This document shows positions 1 to 12,391 of a DNA stretch of 64,000 nucleotides, one piece after another. Made by a program: the position numbers and the translations under genes. The notes below the pieces were generated by a model. It saw only the letters and a list, made by a program, of their open reading frames with translations. It ran no database searches and was not told the DNA's origin. Position 1 is the first letter of the stretch. Each line of letters starts with the position of its first letter. Source of the stretch: Podospora bellae-mahoneyi (lineage: Eukaryota; Ascomycota; Sordariomycetes; Sordariales; Podosporaceae); assembly GCF_035222275.1 (NCBI RefSeq), contig NC_085881.1, positions 3,720,001 to 3,784,000 on the forward strand, given 5' to 3'.

Positions 1-633
1 TGCGAACTCACCCTGCAAACGATTGTCCCACATCGTCGACAAGGTCCCACCATGTCTCGTGCACATTGCCCTGATTTGCCCTGGAAATCCGTCCTTGCGG
101 AGGAATCTTGCCCGTAGTACCAGTTGGCAGAGCGCGCTCGAAAGCGTAGTGTGTCTTGCGGGTCAACAGTGACGCCTTCAAGAGAGCATCGAAGCGACGA
201 GTTGATCAGTCCTCTGCGATCCTGCAGCAGAGCGCTATGTAATATGTGGCATGTGCGGGAGAGGCTGTCGAGGGAGTTCAAGTCCAGGTTCCTGGCCACT
301 GATTGCGCGATCCTGGAACCAGTCAGTACTTCCTCAACCCCCTCGATACGCCGCCGAGGGGAAGGGTTGGTGATGGTCTTGAAAGGACGACGTGTTTGAA
401 AAGATTGAAAAGAAAGGGTGATTGCCGGCCTACGGATAACATCCCAAAGCCTTGGTCATAAGGTGGTCCTGATTCAGAACCTCCTTGACGGCATACTCAT
501 GAGCCTCCTGGTTGTCCTTCTTATCTGTGCTAACACCTTTCGCCTGGTGAGCTTGAGCTTCAGTGGCATTCCACACCTGCCCATCTCTTTGGGACTCGAT
601 GTCCTCGTCGTCCAATTCAACAAAGACAGCCAT
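1..633 (-). CDS. F-box-type protein, 5' part only (runs off left edge)
   Basis: Proposed exon 1 is 633-434, starting MAVFVELDDEDIE. A 121-nt intron (433-313, donor GTAGGC, branch CTGAC, acceptor CAG) leads in phase to exon 2 (312-12). Position 11 opens a strong GTGAGT donor, so the gene continues outside the window. Exon 2 reads IAQSVARNLDLNSLDSLSRT followed by CHILHSAL, a degenerate F-box helix pattern. It then shows CARDMVGPCRRCGTIVCR, a Cys-pair element I associate with fungal F-box proteins of the SCF ubiquitin-ligase type. The fold assignment rests on pattern recognition. The link between exon 1 and exon 2 is the least certain point: exon 2 alone is open further upstream, to about 399. 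A role in substrate recognition for ubiquitination is inferred from the family; the target is unknown. Confidence 0.6.
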
Positions 634-3600
634 TGTGAGAGATCGCGCTCAGGGGAAGGAAAAGGGGTGGTATCGGGTTCAATGATGATATCGGCGCGAT
701 AGCGATGATGCGGTGACCAGGAGGGTTCTCAAAGACCCGGAATCGGAACGGGAGATCGAGGAGTTGCAGGCAAGGCACAGGGAGGGAACGCACAAAGATA
801 ATAACAGGGGAAAAGAAGAAACGTATCACTGAAGAGGAAAGGATAGATGTGCCATTATCAAGCCATGAATGTAACTTCTGGCAACATAATATAAGTTGAT
901 GCCAGTTTGACGTGTTCACCAAGCAACGCTTGTAGCTTCCAGGTAGAACGAATCGTTGTTTGGGGGAGGAGCCAGCCAACCCCGGTAGGGACCCCACTCT
1001 GGGTAAACGACCCCGGCACCGGGATGCAGGAGCAGCTAAAACTACCCCACCTTGGCCAACTGCTAAGGATTGGCGGGGTATTTGCCCACGTCACTATCAC
1101 GACCGTTGCTGCACCTGGGCATGTGACGTTTGCGACTTTTCTGGATCTGAACGCCATTGAGAGATATCTTCAAGACTATGATGGATTAGACGCAAAAAAA
1201 CTCTGCCGGGGCACGTGGCTCACGCCCCGGAGGAACATTGCTGTTGCGTACAGCTGTTACGTACCTTGGGAAATCTACCCCTCATAGCTCTTGCCTAGGT
1301 GTTGGTACGGGAACCTACTATCCATATTGAGTTTTTCGAGACCCGACAGTCTGGAACATCCTTTCCCCAGTGAGGCATCCCCTAGAATCACGATCGTCCT
1401 GGCGCCGGGAACAATCCACGTTGTTCTGCGCGTCGAAGCTTCGAACTTGGCCCCCTACGAAACCCCATGTCTTGATGGGGGCACATGACCGAGTCTTTTG
1501 AATTCTTCACCGCACCACTCTGATTCACCGCATCATGGTACAGTTCTTCCTTACCTTGTGTTATGTTGCCAATGATAAGTCATGGCTAGAGCAGGTCCAG
1601 TAATATGCTGGGCTGGATACCCCCTCCGTCAGGTATGTCCAAAACAGATGGATATCTCCTCTTGCTTGATCGCGCGAAAGGGCCAACATGTGATTTGTAG
1701 ACCATGCCTACAGAGATCATTCTTGAACGAAAGGTTCTAAAGGGACATCTGGGCCAGCGTTGTCAATACGGGATAAACTACCCGCCATTCTCACCTGGCA
1801 TTGAAAGCCTCTGTGCCTCTCGCATCAAATCGACTAAATCTTCTTATCAGTAACCACTCCCAAAATCTGAATCAACTGGGAGTTAAGCAACGCCACAGTC
1901 GATATCCATCACCGTTCATCGTGCTCATGTGGTTACACAGCAGAGATTTGGTACTTATCAGCTTACTGGACACAATCTTTTACCCGCAAACAGCTTACCG
2001 TGCAGGTCGAATGCCATGTTGTTGGACCAGAGCCGTCGATAAATCCTGCCGATACGAGAATATTGTTGCCGGCATGAGAATGCTGTCCCTCCGTGATTGG
2101 TCAACCTGACAACCAGGTCCCGTCAGTTCTTCTCAACCTGCAGAATTTGGCAGCATGGTAACACGTACCGCATCACTCGATGGACCGAAACTCACTCACT
2201 CGAAAGTCAGCAAATCAAAGCCGAGACCTTCAGCAACTTGAATTGGAAAAGCCTTGCTTTATCGCTAATTTTCCCGATATTTGCCTGCCGTTTATCTGCG
2301 GGAGTAGTCCGTTTTGACAAGGAGCAAACGCTCTCCCTGCTGGCGATCTGTTTAACAAGCCGGCACGTATCCTTGCCATCCAGGTTACTATCTTTATCCC
2401 TAGTCGGTTGCCGTCGATCATATTGATTAATCGGTAGTTACCTACCTGGTGCGTGGGACTCCAGGCTACAAAGCTCCTAACATTTGACGATAATTGTACA
2501 GCGATACACTCATTGTTTACTGGCCTCAAGCCTTCCCATCACCATACACTACGGCAGCTCTTATCCAGGCACTGTGCTTGTAGAGACGGATCTCACCTCA
2601 GTCCCAACCTGAACAACACTCACAAATCCGAGCTTATCGCAAGGCGCCATGGACCCATGCACACCGCATTCCAAAGCTGCAGTAGACGGTATCTGTGCAC
2701 ACTGGCCTGGAAATGCGGCTATCGCGAAGTGGTACCAGTGCTGCCGTGGCTTTTCAAACCACAAGAGGCGTTGTGAAGCAGGGGTGAAGACAGCTGAACC
2801 GCTCGAGCGCAGGCATGGAAAGCTTGAGCATGCAAGATTGGTGGCTGTCAATGCCCCTTTTCAAAAGACAGAATCAATATTCACAACCTGGCAAAACGGC
2901 GCTTGACGGGACACGCCTCAGTGCCTGGTTCATCTTTGCGTTTATCAATCCACCGCAGTACCAACAACTGTCACCATCGTTGCCAACAACAGCGATTATT
3001 CCGCCTTGAATGCCAAGTGCTGAGCCGAAGGACATGCATTGCAGTGATGCGACAACGGACTCTCGGTCTTCGTATCGGCCATCTTCACAAAAGCTCGCTC
3101 CTGTCCGGAGCAAAACAAAAAACGATGGCTTCATTCTGAGCCTCACCAGAACATTCCTGTTTTCTTGTAGAGTGGAATTATCAAAGCACCCAGTTTGGGC
3201 CCATTATCATCACCGCAATCTCGGCGGCTTCTAAACCTCGAGTTCAGCTCCCCACTGGAACACAGAAAAGCGCGCTCGAGAATTCACCATTGCTCCCACG
3301 CTAATCTCAGTGTCCAGCGCCTGGCCAGGGCCCCCCTTTTTCCCTAGTCCAAATTTGGCAGCCAGCCTAGCAACTATCAGAAAACTGTTAAGCCTTACGA
3401 GTTTTGCGAGCGCCAATCAGTCAGCCACCGGCTGTGGCTTGCTGCGCGCGGCCAATACATATCTCTTAATTTTACCAGCAAACAAACATGGCCGTATGGT
3501 TATTCATCGCTGATCTGGACCCGACAGGCAGGATACCTTCGCCATCTGTCTCATGAGTCTCATGAATGAGCCCTGTTAAAGATGATCGACCGTAAACCAC

Positions 3601-4547
3601 AGCTGACAGCGATCATCGGTGGACTCTTTGTTCGGATCTTTCCAGAGCTTAATTTTTTCGTCTTGATGGGATCCACAGGAACCAAATGGACCCCTGCTGC
3701 ATCACTGCCCAGTCGATCCGCTGGAACGAGCTGGTTTCCGAGCTGATGTTTGGTGGATGGGGGTCGTGCTATCCGTGCCGATTGCTACCCCGTACCCAAT
3801 TTGAGAATCCCTCGCGAGGGTCCCTCTTTCTTGTACCCACCGGCTTTATACGTCTAGATTCTGCCTTCTTGTTCATAATTGCCTCTGGACTTTTATCAGG
3901 CGATCTAGATGAATTGTAGAACCGATACCTAGGTTACAATTCTGCCAGCACTGCAGCCGGGCACAGCCGACCCGGGAGCCATGCGTAAATATAGTTGGTC
4001 TGCATGGTATTTCCATTTACACCACGCTTAACGATAAACAGGGGTGGTGACAAAATAGGCTAGCAGGCCTTTCAGCGCGGGCGCCAACCCAGTCTTGAGG
4101 AACGCCTGGTACCTTGGCAATGGCATCAGTGCACGAAGGGGAGGGTTGATGGGCGGCACGCTGAGCTGTCACAGCTTGACCCCCTGCTCCGTTTTCTCTT
4201 TTGATTGCTACCCGCACCTATACAGGGCTCAACCTCCCCCCCCTCTCCATTCCTTCCAGTGTCACTGGACTTGTTTTTCCTTTCCTTCGTTTCGCTCATT
4301 GAGGTCCGGATTGACTCAAGATCCAACCCAACCTTGTTGCTCACATACCACGAGTTCGAACTTCGAGGGTTGCCTTCCCCACCCTGAGGGTCTCCTGGCG
4401 TACCTCGATCCGTGTTTACGACGAAACCTTATCGGACTGTCAGACCTTTTTACTCCGGTGCTCGAGACCAAACAGAGGGAAAGCCTTGCCCTGACATCTT
4501 GGGAGGTAGGGCCATTGTTTCCTGCCACCACGAGATAGGCCGGCAAG
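634..4547. other. Long intergenic stretch, no gene recognised
   Basis: None of the short open frames here has family-like sequence, and no tRNA or repeat was recognised. It is the shared upstream region of the F-box gene (-) and the GT2 gene (+). The last ~450 bases (about 4150-4547) are pyrimidine-rich with long C/T tracts, as in fungal promoters and 5' UTRs, so the GT2 transcript probably starts well upstream of its ATG. Around 1051-1081 there is an imperfect inverted repeat (TACCCCACC facing GGCGGGGTA) of the GC-rich kind often bound by zinc-finger regulators; its function is unknown. Confidence 0.6.
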
Positions 4548-7487
4548 ATGAAGAAGTTCCAGTCGTACTTTACGCCTGCGACGGGTCCAGATGATCAGCC
4601 AGGGAGTACGGACGGGGAGAAGGTAAAGGGGGGCCGTGGGAAAAAGCAGGGGACCAAGCCGACTACACACCAACTTCAGCCAATACAGCCGCGAGGAAGA
4701 CAACCACCACCGCCCTCCGAAGCAACATCTGGACATGCCACTCCTCAGGTTGCGTCCGGCGGGGCGAGTATGCTGTCTGTTCCAGACGCGGCGACGGTTC
4801 GGTCAGGCTCCAAACGAAGTCCAAGCAGATCCCGAGCCTCGTTTCGACACTCGGTATTCCCAGCAGGTGACCAGCGGAACCATGACACGGGCACCATTAT
4901 GGAAATCCGAAACGACATGATGGTCAATTGGCTGTACGAGCAGCAACTCCGGAAACAGTACGCCAGCGGAATGGATCCCTACGAAGGTGTTGTTTTGAAG
5001 AAGGCCCGGGGCAACTTCACCTGCTGCCCCCCCCAGATGGCTGGCATTCCCGAATCGCTGTACGCCATGGTCTCCCAAATGAACGTACGCTGCGCCATGA
5101 CGGTCAACACGCCCGTTGTGAGGGCGTTGATGGACTCGATCGTCACCAAAACCGATATCGACTATGTGCCGCTTCCCGACGGGCTCCGAGTCCAGATTTT
5201 GCCTTCCATGGTGGATCTTCCGAGGGGTCAGTTGCATCACTTTGCGGCCTTTATTGAGGACGTCAGGATGCTGGTTGTGTGGGACGATGAGCCCGAGAAG
5301 CTGTTGGACAGGGCTCATACTCTGGAACAGAGGTTTATTGAGATCATTTGGGGGAGGGGGGAGGAGGGCGAGGACGACGAGAAAGACGAAAAGAACATGG
5401 CAAATGTTAATGTGGACGAATTGGACCCGAACCAGCTGGAGGGTGCTCCTGAGAAACGGCCCGTCAGGTTGGAAAGCGCCATCATTGTGACACTCACCAT
5501 GATTCTCTGGATCGTATGCTCGGGATTGGGATGGAGAGCATTGGCATACCAGTCTGCAGTGGATGGTACCTATCTCAGATTTGCGCTGCTGGCCGTCTGC
5601 CCACTGCAGATGTTTGTCAGTCTGTTCTTCTTCCAGTCAATTGTCAGCAACCTTTTCCAGATCTTTGGCCCCATTTCAGCAGTCGCAAACAACAGCAAGT
5701 ACTACAGCGGAAAGCCACCCCGCCGGCTCAATCGCGATGCCAACGCTCTTCCTCATGTCACAATCCAGATGCCCGTGTACAAGGAGGGCTTGAATGCTGT
5801 CATTCAGCCCACGGTTGTGTCCCTCAAGGCGGCCATTAGCACATACGAAATGCAGGGTGGATCGGCCAACATCTTTGTCAACGACGACGGTATGCAGCTC
5901 ATCTCTGAGGAGGACGCCCAGGCCCGCCGCGACTTTTATGACGAGCACAACATCGGCTGGGTGGCGCGCCCACCTCACAATCCCAACCCCAAGGAGGAAG
6001 GCGAGCTCAAGTTTATCCGTCGCGGCAAGTTCAAGAAGGCCAGCAACATGAACTACGCTCTGCGCACCAGCAATCTCGTGGAAGCCAAGCTCGATGCTAT
6101 CCAGCGGGGTCCCAAGTGGACCAACGAGCAGGAGACAGCTGCGTACCGCCAGTGCCTTGCTGAGGTTTTGGATGGTGATGAAGGCCGGACTTGGGCTGAT
6201 GGCAACATTCGCGTTGGCGACTACATTCTGATCATCGACTCTGATACTCGTGTTCCCAAGGACTGCTTGTTGGATGCTGTTAGTGAGATGGAGCAGAGCC
6301 CCGAGGTCGCCATCATCCAGTTCCAGTCTGGTGTCATGAACGTTACCAGTTCATTCTTCGAGAGAGGGTAAGTCGTATTTCGGGGCGGGAGGATGAAGAC
6401 TAAGGGCTAACTGTGCTTCTAGCGTCACATTTTTTACCTATCTGATTTACACGTGCATTACTTACGCCGTTGCCTCTGGCGATGCGTGCCCCTTCGTCGG
6501 ACACAACGCTGTGCTCAGATGGTCAGCTATCCAGGACGCCACTGCATACACCGATGAAGACGGCTATGAGAAGTATTGGTCTGAAGCCCACGTGTCGGAA
6601 GATTTCGAAATGGCCCTCCGCCTCCAGGTCGCCGGCTACACGCTTCGCTACGCCTCTTACACCGGCGATGGATTCAAGGAGGGTGTCAGTTTGACCGTCT
6701 ATGACGAACTGGCCCGCTGGGAAAAGTATGCCTTTGGCTGCAACGAGCTTTTGTTTCATCCTCTCCGATTCTGGATTGTCAGGGGCCCATTCACTAGTCT
6801 CTTCCGGGAGTTTATCTGCTCGAGCATTCCGCTGCCCAAGAAGATGACCATTATGGCTTACGTCGGCACCTACTACGCCATTTCTGCAGCCTGGTGCATC
6901 ACCCTGGCCAACTACTTTATCACCGGCTGGTTTTATGGCTTGTATGACAAGTATTATCTCGATTCGTTCGCCATCTATGTTTCCATCGTGGTTGTCTTCA
7001 ACGGTCTTGGTAACGTTGGGCTGGCCGTGCTGCGGTACCGATTGAGTGAGAAAGGTCTTCTCAGTGCCTGTAAGTTTTCATCTGCTTGGCTTTATCATGC
7101 GGCTTGCAGCCCACTAACTTCTTTCTAGTCTGGGAGTGTATCAAGTGGATTCCAATGTTCACCATCTTCCTGGGCGGTCTTTCTCTCCACACGGCCCAGG
7201 CTATCTTGTGCCACTTTTTCGAAATCGAAATGATCTGGGGCGCCACGGCAAAGGAACTCGAAAACTTGAGCTTCGGCAGCGAAATCCTGCGCATCATCCG
7301 CAAGTTCAAGTTCACGTTCGTGTACTGCTTCCTCTGCACGGCGCTCATGATCTGCGGCACCACCGTTTTTCCCCACCAGTGGCGCATCGGCGAGTTTTAC
7401 GCCATCTACCCTCTCTCGACCACTGTGGTTGCTCATTTCTCCCTGCCTGTGTTTTTGAACCCGGCCTTGATGAAGTTCACGTGGTAG
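4548..7487 (+). CDS. Membrane processive glycosyltransferase family 2 (hyphal-growth GT2)
   Basis: Three exons (4548-6367, 6423-7069, 7129-7487) encode 941 residues with clean GT-AG introns of 55 and 59 nt. The N-terminal ~130 residues are polar and Pro/Ser-rich. Membrane segments lie around 317-385 before the catalytic domain, and several more fill the C-terminal third. GT2 signatures are present: VNDDG (D446-D447), the DSD metal/UDP site (IIDSDT, D564-S565-D566) and the acceptor-side ED (SEDFEMALRLQ, E666-D667). The usual Q(Q/R)xRW product-channel motif is replaced by ELARWEKYAFG. The architecture resembles the fungal type 2 glycosyltransferases needed for hyphal extension in plant pathogens and Neurospora, related to but distinct from chitin and hyaluronan synthases. 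The sugar product is not known. It probably acts at the plasma membrane or in secretory vesicles, using a UDP-sugar. Confidence 0.9.
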
Positions 7488-8608
7488 TTTTTGGGGAGAG
7501 GCTTTTGGGTATCTTTTTTCCTTTTCATGACTCAGAAAAATGGGTAATCGTTAATGATGTTATTGTTACTTTTCGAGCGGACGATATATACTTGATAGAT
7601 TTTTTCCTGTGATCTTTCGGACTTCTTTACAGCAATGATTGGGTTATTTCAGGGAATGGGAGTTTTGGAGTAACACAGCTTACGGTGAGCTGAAGATGGG
7701 GTGGAATATTAAAGATGGAAACCGACTGTATACAAGACAACTCATATTCTCTTATCACTTGTATTCTTTTTTGATAAATTTCAATTGAGAACCATGACAT
7801 AGAAACTTGCTTCTTTACATATGCGAGATACAAGTGGGGGTTGGCAAGCTGAGCCCAAATGTCAGAATCAAAGTTTTTCAAGCATTCAACTTCCTATCTC
7901 GGCTGCGGCAAGCTGCGGCAAACTGCGGGAAGCGTATCGAAATACCCGCGTGCTCTTGGGGTGACATTGGCGGCGACAAGAGTAGTGATGGAGCGGAAGG
8001 TGTGAGCCCCGATAAGAAAAGATAAGCACCGCCAAGCTCACAATTCTTCGTTGGAGGGGCGCCACCCGCGCGGCGCACACAATCAAGACGATCAAAACGG
8101 CCCCGCATGGGTGCCCCTCCAAAAAATTTCCCCTCCATCATCTGCCACCAGCCAGCCCCTGCGGGCTATTATCCGGCTCTCTTGTAGCCAGAAAAAAAAA
8201 TGACTCCAGAATATGGATCTCGTCTTGACCTCGTCCTCCGCTTGCCACTGCTTTTCCCAGCCTCTGGTTGGTCGGTTTCTGTCTGGGGATAACCTCTGGG
8301 GTTGACATCTCAGTGTTCTGGACTTGCCTTGTCAGTGATCCCTTGTTGACTTGTAATATTTTCCTGCCGAACCCGATCTCGGTGTGGTGTCCGTACCCAT
8401 CATCTCAACTCACGACTCCTCCTCGACCTCCTCTCCTCCTCGGCCAAAGTCAAGCCTTTCCACTTCCGACTGCCGATTCTATTACCTATAGGCTTTTTTC
8501 CCGCGACGAATTCTTCGCTGGAAACTTCGTCGTCACCCATTGCCGATCGTCGACCGCAGTGTATGTGTTGCGCGCGCATACCGATACATATAGGAAACAG
8601 CAGTCACA
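7488..8608. other. Intergenic: GT2 3' end and ADE4 promoter
   Basis: No coding sequence was recognised. The first ~300 bases are AT-rich, as expected for the GT2 3' UTR and polyadenylation region. From about 8400 to the ADE4 ATG the sequence is pyrimidine-rich, consistent with a promoter and 5' UTR. A short tandem repeat lies at 7901-7930 and is listed separately. Confidence 0.6.
7901..7930. repeat. 10-bp tandem repeat, three copies
   Basis: Three adjacent 10-base units read GGCTGCGGCA, AGCTGCGGCA and AACTGCGGGA, sharing the core CTGCGG. They lie in the spacer between the GT2 and ADE4 genes. They may be multiple sites for a regulator or simple slippage; the sequence does not decide. Confidence 0.7.
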
Positions 8609-10446
8609 ATGTGCGGTATCCTTGCTCTGATCCTCGCCGACTGGCAGGCCACTGACGCCGCCTTCGACTTACACGAGGCTCTGTACTATCTCCAACATCG
8701 CGGCCAAGATGCTTGCGGTATCTCCACCAGTGCCGTCGGCGGCAGAATATACCAGTGCAAGGGCAATGGCATGGCCGCCAAGGTCTTTGAGGATGGCAAG
8801 CGCATTGCTGATCTTCCTGGCTACATGGGCATTGCCCATCTCCGGTATCCCACCGCCGGAACCAGCTCCGTAGGTCCATCATCTTGTTCCAATTGTGTTG
8901 TCTAACCTAACTGACACCCTGGTTGCGCATAGAGCGCCGAGAGCCAACCTTTTTATGTCAACTCTCCCTACGGTATCTGCTTTGCGCATAATGGTAACCT
9001 GATCAACGCCCCCGAGTTGCGCAAGTTCCTCGACCAGGAAGCCCACCGTCATGTCAACACCGACTCCGACAGCGAGCTCATGCTCAACGTTTTGGCCAAC
9101 GCTTTGAACGAGACTGGCAAGGCCCGTGTGAACACCGACGATATCTTCAACGCCCTGGCCGAGACCTACAACAGATGTCAGGGCGCCTGGGCTGGCGTTG
9201 CCATGATTGCCGGTTTCGGTGTGCTCGCCTTCCGTGACAGTTGGGGCATCCGTCCCCTTGTCATGGGCTCCAGGCCCTCTGCCACCCAGGAGGGTGGCAT
9301 CGACTACATGTTTGCGTCAGAGAGCATTGCGCTTCGCCAATTGGGCTTCAAGAACTTCCAGGATATCCTCCCCGGCCAGGCCGTTTTCATCCAGAAGGGC
9401 GGCCAACCCCAATTCCACCAGGTCACCCCGATCAAGGCCTACTCCCCCGACATCTTCGAGTACGTCTACTTTGCCCGTCCAGATGCGGTCATGGATGGCA
9501 TCTCGGTCAACGAGAGCAGACGGATCATGGGTGCCAAGCTGGCGGACAAGCTCAAGGAGATTCTCGGAGAGGAGGGCATCAAGGAGATCGACGCCATCAT
9601 TCCCATCCCAGAAACTGCCTCCACCAGCGCGCAGGTTGTATCGGACAAACTCGGGATTCCCTTCTCCAACGGCTTCATCAAGAACCGTTACGTCTACCGC
9701 ACCTTCATTCTCCCCGGGCAAAAGGCCCGGCAAAAGAGCGTCCGCCGCAAGCTCAGCGCCATGGAGTCCGAGTTCAAGGACCGCGTGGTTTGCTTGGTGG
9801 ACGACTCCATTGTCCGCGGTACCACATCTAGGGAGATTGTCAGTATGGCCCGCGAGGCCGGCGCCCGCAAGGTCATCTTTGCCAGTTGCGCCCCGCCTAT
9901 CAAGTACCCTCACATCTACGGCATCGATCTTGCCTCTCCTCAGGAGCTTATTGCGCACGAGAAGACGAGGCAGGATATTGCCCGCCACATCAACGCTGAT
10001 GAGGTTGTGTACCAAGATTTGGACGATCTCAAGGCGGCGTGCACTGAGGCGAGCGGAGGCAAGATCACTGAGTTTGAGGTTGGCGTGTTCTGCGGCGAAT
10101 ATCAGACGGATGTGCCACATGGGTATTTCGATCATCTGAATGAGCTCCGAGGAAAGAAGAGGGAGGCCGCGCCTACTGCCGGCGGAGAGACCGTCGTTGC
10201 GAGCGGCGGGCCAGTAAACGTGGCCAACGGCGAGAAAAGTGTACAGTTCAAGACTGACTTGTCGGGGGTGACACCTGGGGGATTGACTCCTTCGACTGAG
10301 GAGGCTGTCAAGGGGACTTCGGCAGTTAGCCCGGATAACCGGCAAGATATTAGGTGAGCTTTCTTATTGGCCATTCGGCTGTTTGAGAGTTTGACTAACG
10401 TGGTAGTAGCATCCACAACTTGGCAACTGATCCCAACAACCGGTAA
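8609..10446 (+). CDS. ADE4: Amidophosphoribosyltransferase (glutamine PRPP amidotransferase)
   Basis: This enzyme commits PRPP to purine synthesis: glutamine + PRPP give 5-phosphoribosylamine, in the cytosol. Exons are 8609-8869, 8933-10353 and 10410-10446 (572 residues). The protein starts MCGIL, so Cys2 is the N-terminal nucleophile of the class II (Ntn) glutamine amidotransferase domain, with no propeptide. The glutaminase half continues through [10 protein letters not shown] and CFAHNGNL. The phosphoribosyltransferase half carries the PRPP loop [13 protein letters not shown] (about residues 374-385). The last intron has two acceptors three bases apart (TAG/TAG at 10404-10409), predicting products with one or two Ser before IHNL. 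Without that splice the frame would end at 10357, so the extreme C terminus is the only uncertain part. It is monocistronic. Confidence 0.95.
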
Positions 10447-11303
10447 ATGATGTGCTGGTAATGATTTGTGATATGGCATGGCGTGTTTGACGGCTGGGGG
10501 GTATTTTGCACGTTTTGCTCGGTTCGATTCGTTGTACATTCGCTCACTTTGGGGGTTTCACCTGGCATGATACAAAAAAAGATACGATACACTATCAAGA
10601 GGGATAGAAAAAGAGAGGCGGGACGGTTGGGGAAGACGATTCGTGGGGATGTATGGTATCCGAACAGGGCGAACAGGGCGGTTGGGTCAAGTTTTGATGT
10701 TGGGAATGTATCAAACCGCAGAGCAAGCAGGTGTGGGTTTTTGATGGTAGAGCAAGAAAAGAGAAGATGCGCAAGATCAAAAGAGACAATCCTATTGTTT
10801 GGCATTGGCGTGACACTAGGGAGCGTGATTTCGGTGAGTAGCCTTATTTTGTGTCCGGTGAACTCATTCGAGATGGGGCCAGCAGCGTCACGCAGCAGAT
10901 GGACTGACCTCGTGACTGGGAGAGCAGGTATCTAGCCGGCCTTGTGGGGTTTTAGGATTCTGGGGTAAGCTCTTGGGTGGCAGGTGGTCAACTTTTTTTC
11001 TTTGTCTCTGAAGTTAAATATCTGACCCAGGCAGTAAGGCAAGACTTTGGGTTGAAAGTGAACTTTTGGCCAAGCAAGGCTTTTCTTGATTGTCAAGGCA
11101 GAGGATACTTTTTCGTTTGACGCGTTCACACGGCAGAAAGGCAAACATTGTTTTTGACTTTGGCATCGCGACTACAGAAATCACAACAGTTGGCGTCTTT
11201 CCAACTTAAAGTCGCAAGTCTACCGGAAATACTACTTTTATCCACAACCAACCCAGTATTAGCAGCCTATCTTGTTTTGTTCAAGCTGAAGAAAGCACCC
11301 AAC
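10447..11303. other. Intergenic, nothing recognised
   Basis: This is the ADE4 3' flank and the upstream region of the small gene at 11304. A direct repeat GAACAGGGC occurs twice at about 10663-10680. No frame with family-like sequence was found on either strand. Confidence 0.5.
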
Positions 11304-11608
11304 ATGACGACCGAGTCCACGACTCCTCCTGCCGCCCAGGCAGAGGGTGAGAAGACCACAACAACACCCAAGACAGTAAACACAACCGCCCCCTTCAACT
11401 CAAAGTAATACACTGACAGAACGACCAGACCCGGTCTTCCAAGGATAGTAGCAGCGTTGCTACCAGTACCACCGCTAGCAAAAGTGCTGCTGTCAGCGCT
11501 GTTGATGCCTCGGACAAGTCAAAGGAGAATGTGAAGGCCTTCCTTCCGCATTCGATCCCCAAGAAGCCGACCAGCTCGGAGATGTATTCGGCTTGTCATT
11601 ATGACTAG
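11304..11608 (+). CDS. Small Ser/Thr-rich hypothetical protein (83 aa)
   Basis: Exon 1 (11304-11375, 24 codons) starts MTTESTTPPAAQ. A 53-nt intron has donor GTAAAC, branch CTGAC and acceptor CAG. Exon 2 (11429-11608) reads TRSSKDSSSVATSTT and ends with a Lys/Pro-rich segment, FLPHSIPKKPTSSEMYSACH. Both exons are phase 0 and together give 83 residues of low complexity with a more ordered C terminus. No signal peptide or membrane segment is visible. I do not recognise the family. The clean intron and joined frame are the evidence that this is a gene rather than a chance frame. Its neighbours (ADE4 upstream, P450 downstream) give no functional clue. Confidence 0.6.
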
Positions 11609-12350
11609 ACTTCTTGGTCAATATGGGGACGGACATGATTAAGTCATATGGGAGCAGAGAATTGCGAAATTTTGGGGAGTGCTATGGTGTCTAGGTTGGG
11701 GAGAAATCTCGGGTTTTTGTGATCACGACAACAGAGGTGAGAGTAGTAGTAACTCACTGCCATGATAGTATCATCATTCTTATCTCTTTTTATCAAATTG
11801 CCACATTTTTTGTGCAAGGGTGTTGGTCGAGCATGACCGCTATGAAAAGATATCCCTTTATAACAGCAAGACGGCTCTTTCGACAGAGGTGACTGGATTA
11901 TAAGTTTCCTCTTACAACTCGTTCCATTTATGGAGCTGCTACTTTTCTTGGAGCACCCCTTCTCATAATTGTTCTCAGAAGACCCCCCAGATTGCACGCA
12001 GGTCTGTTTACTGGATGTCAGTGACTTCTGGTTGTCATGTTTGCTGTCTGGGAAGTGGCGAGGGTGGCAACACTTCGTCACTTGTGCATGACCATAGGCA
12101 TAGCATAGCAAAGCATAAAATAAAATAAACATCAATCAGAGTGAGAGGGAAGGAGCAGACTCACCAGGTATTTACTTTGATTTTATGGCTGCGTCTTCCA
12201 TCTGTTGATGAGCCCTTCATGATTTGCTGAGTACCTCTCTGAGGCATATGTCAACAACACAGGCATTCACAAATTAGAATCCGAGGTCCAGACTTGGCCT
12301 TGGGCAAGCCAGGTTGACTTTTTATACCTTTCTTGCCGAACCGTTTTTTT

Positions 12351-12391
<41 letters not shown>

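Noticed and set aside
9317-10345. 342-codon minus-strand frame over ADE4
   Set aside because: Antisense shadow of a strongly biased gene, with no family-like sequence.
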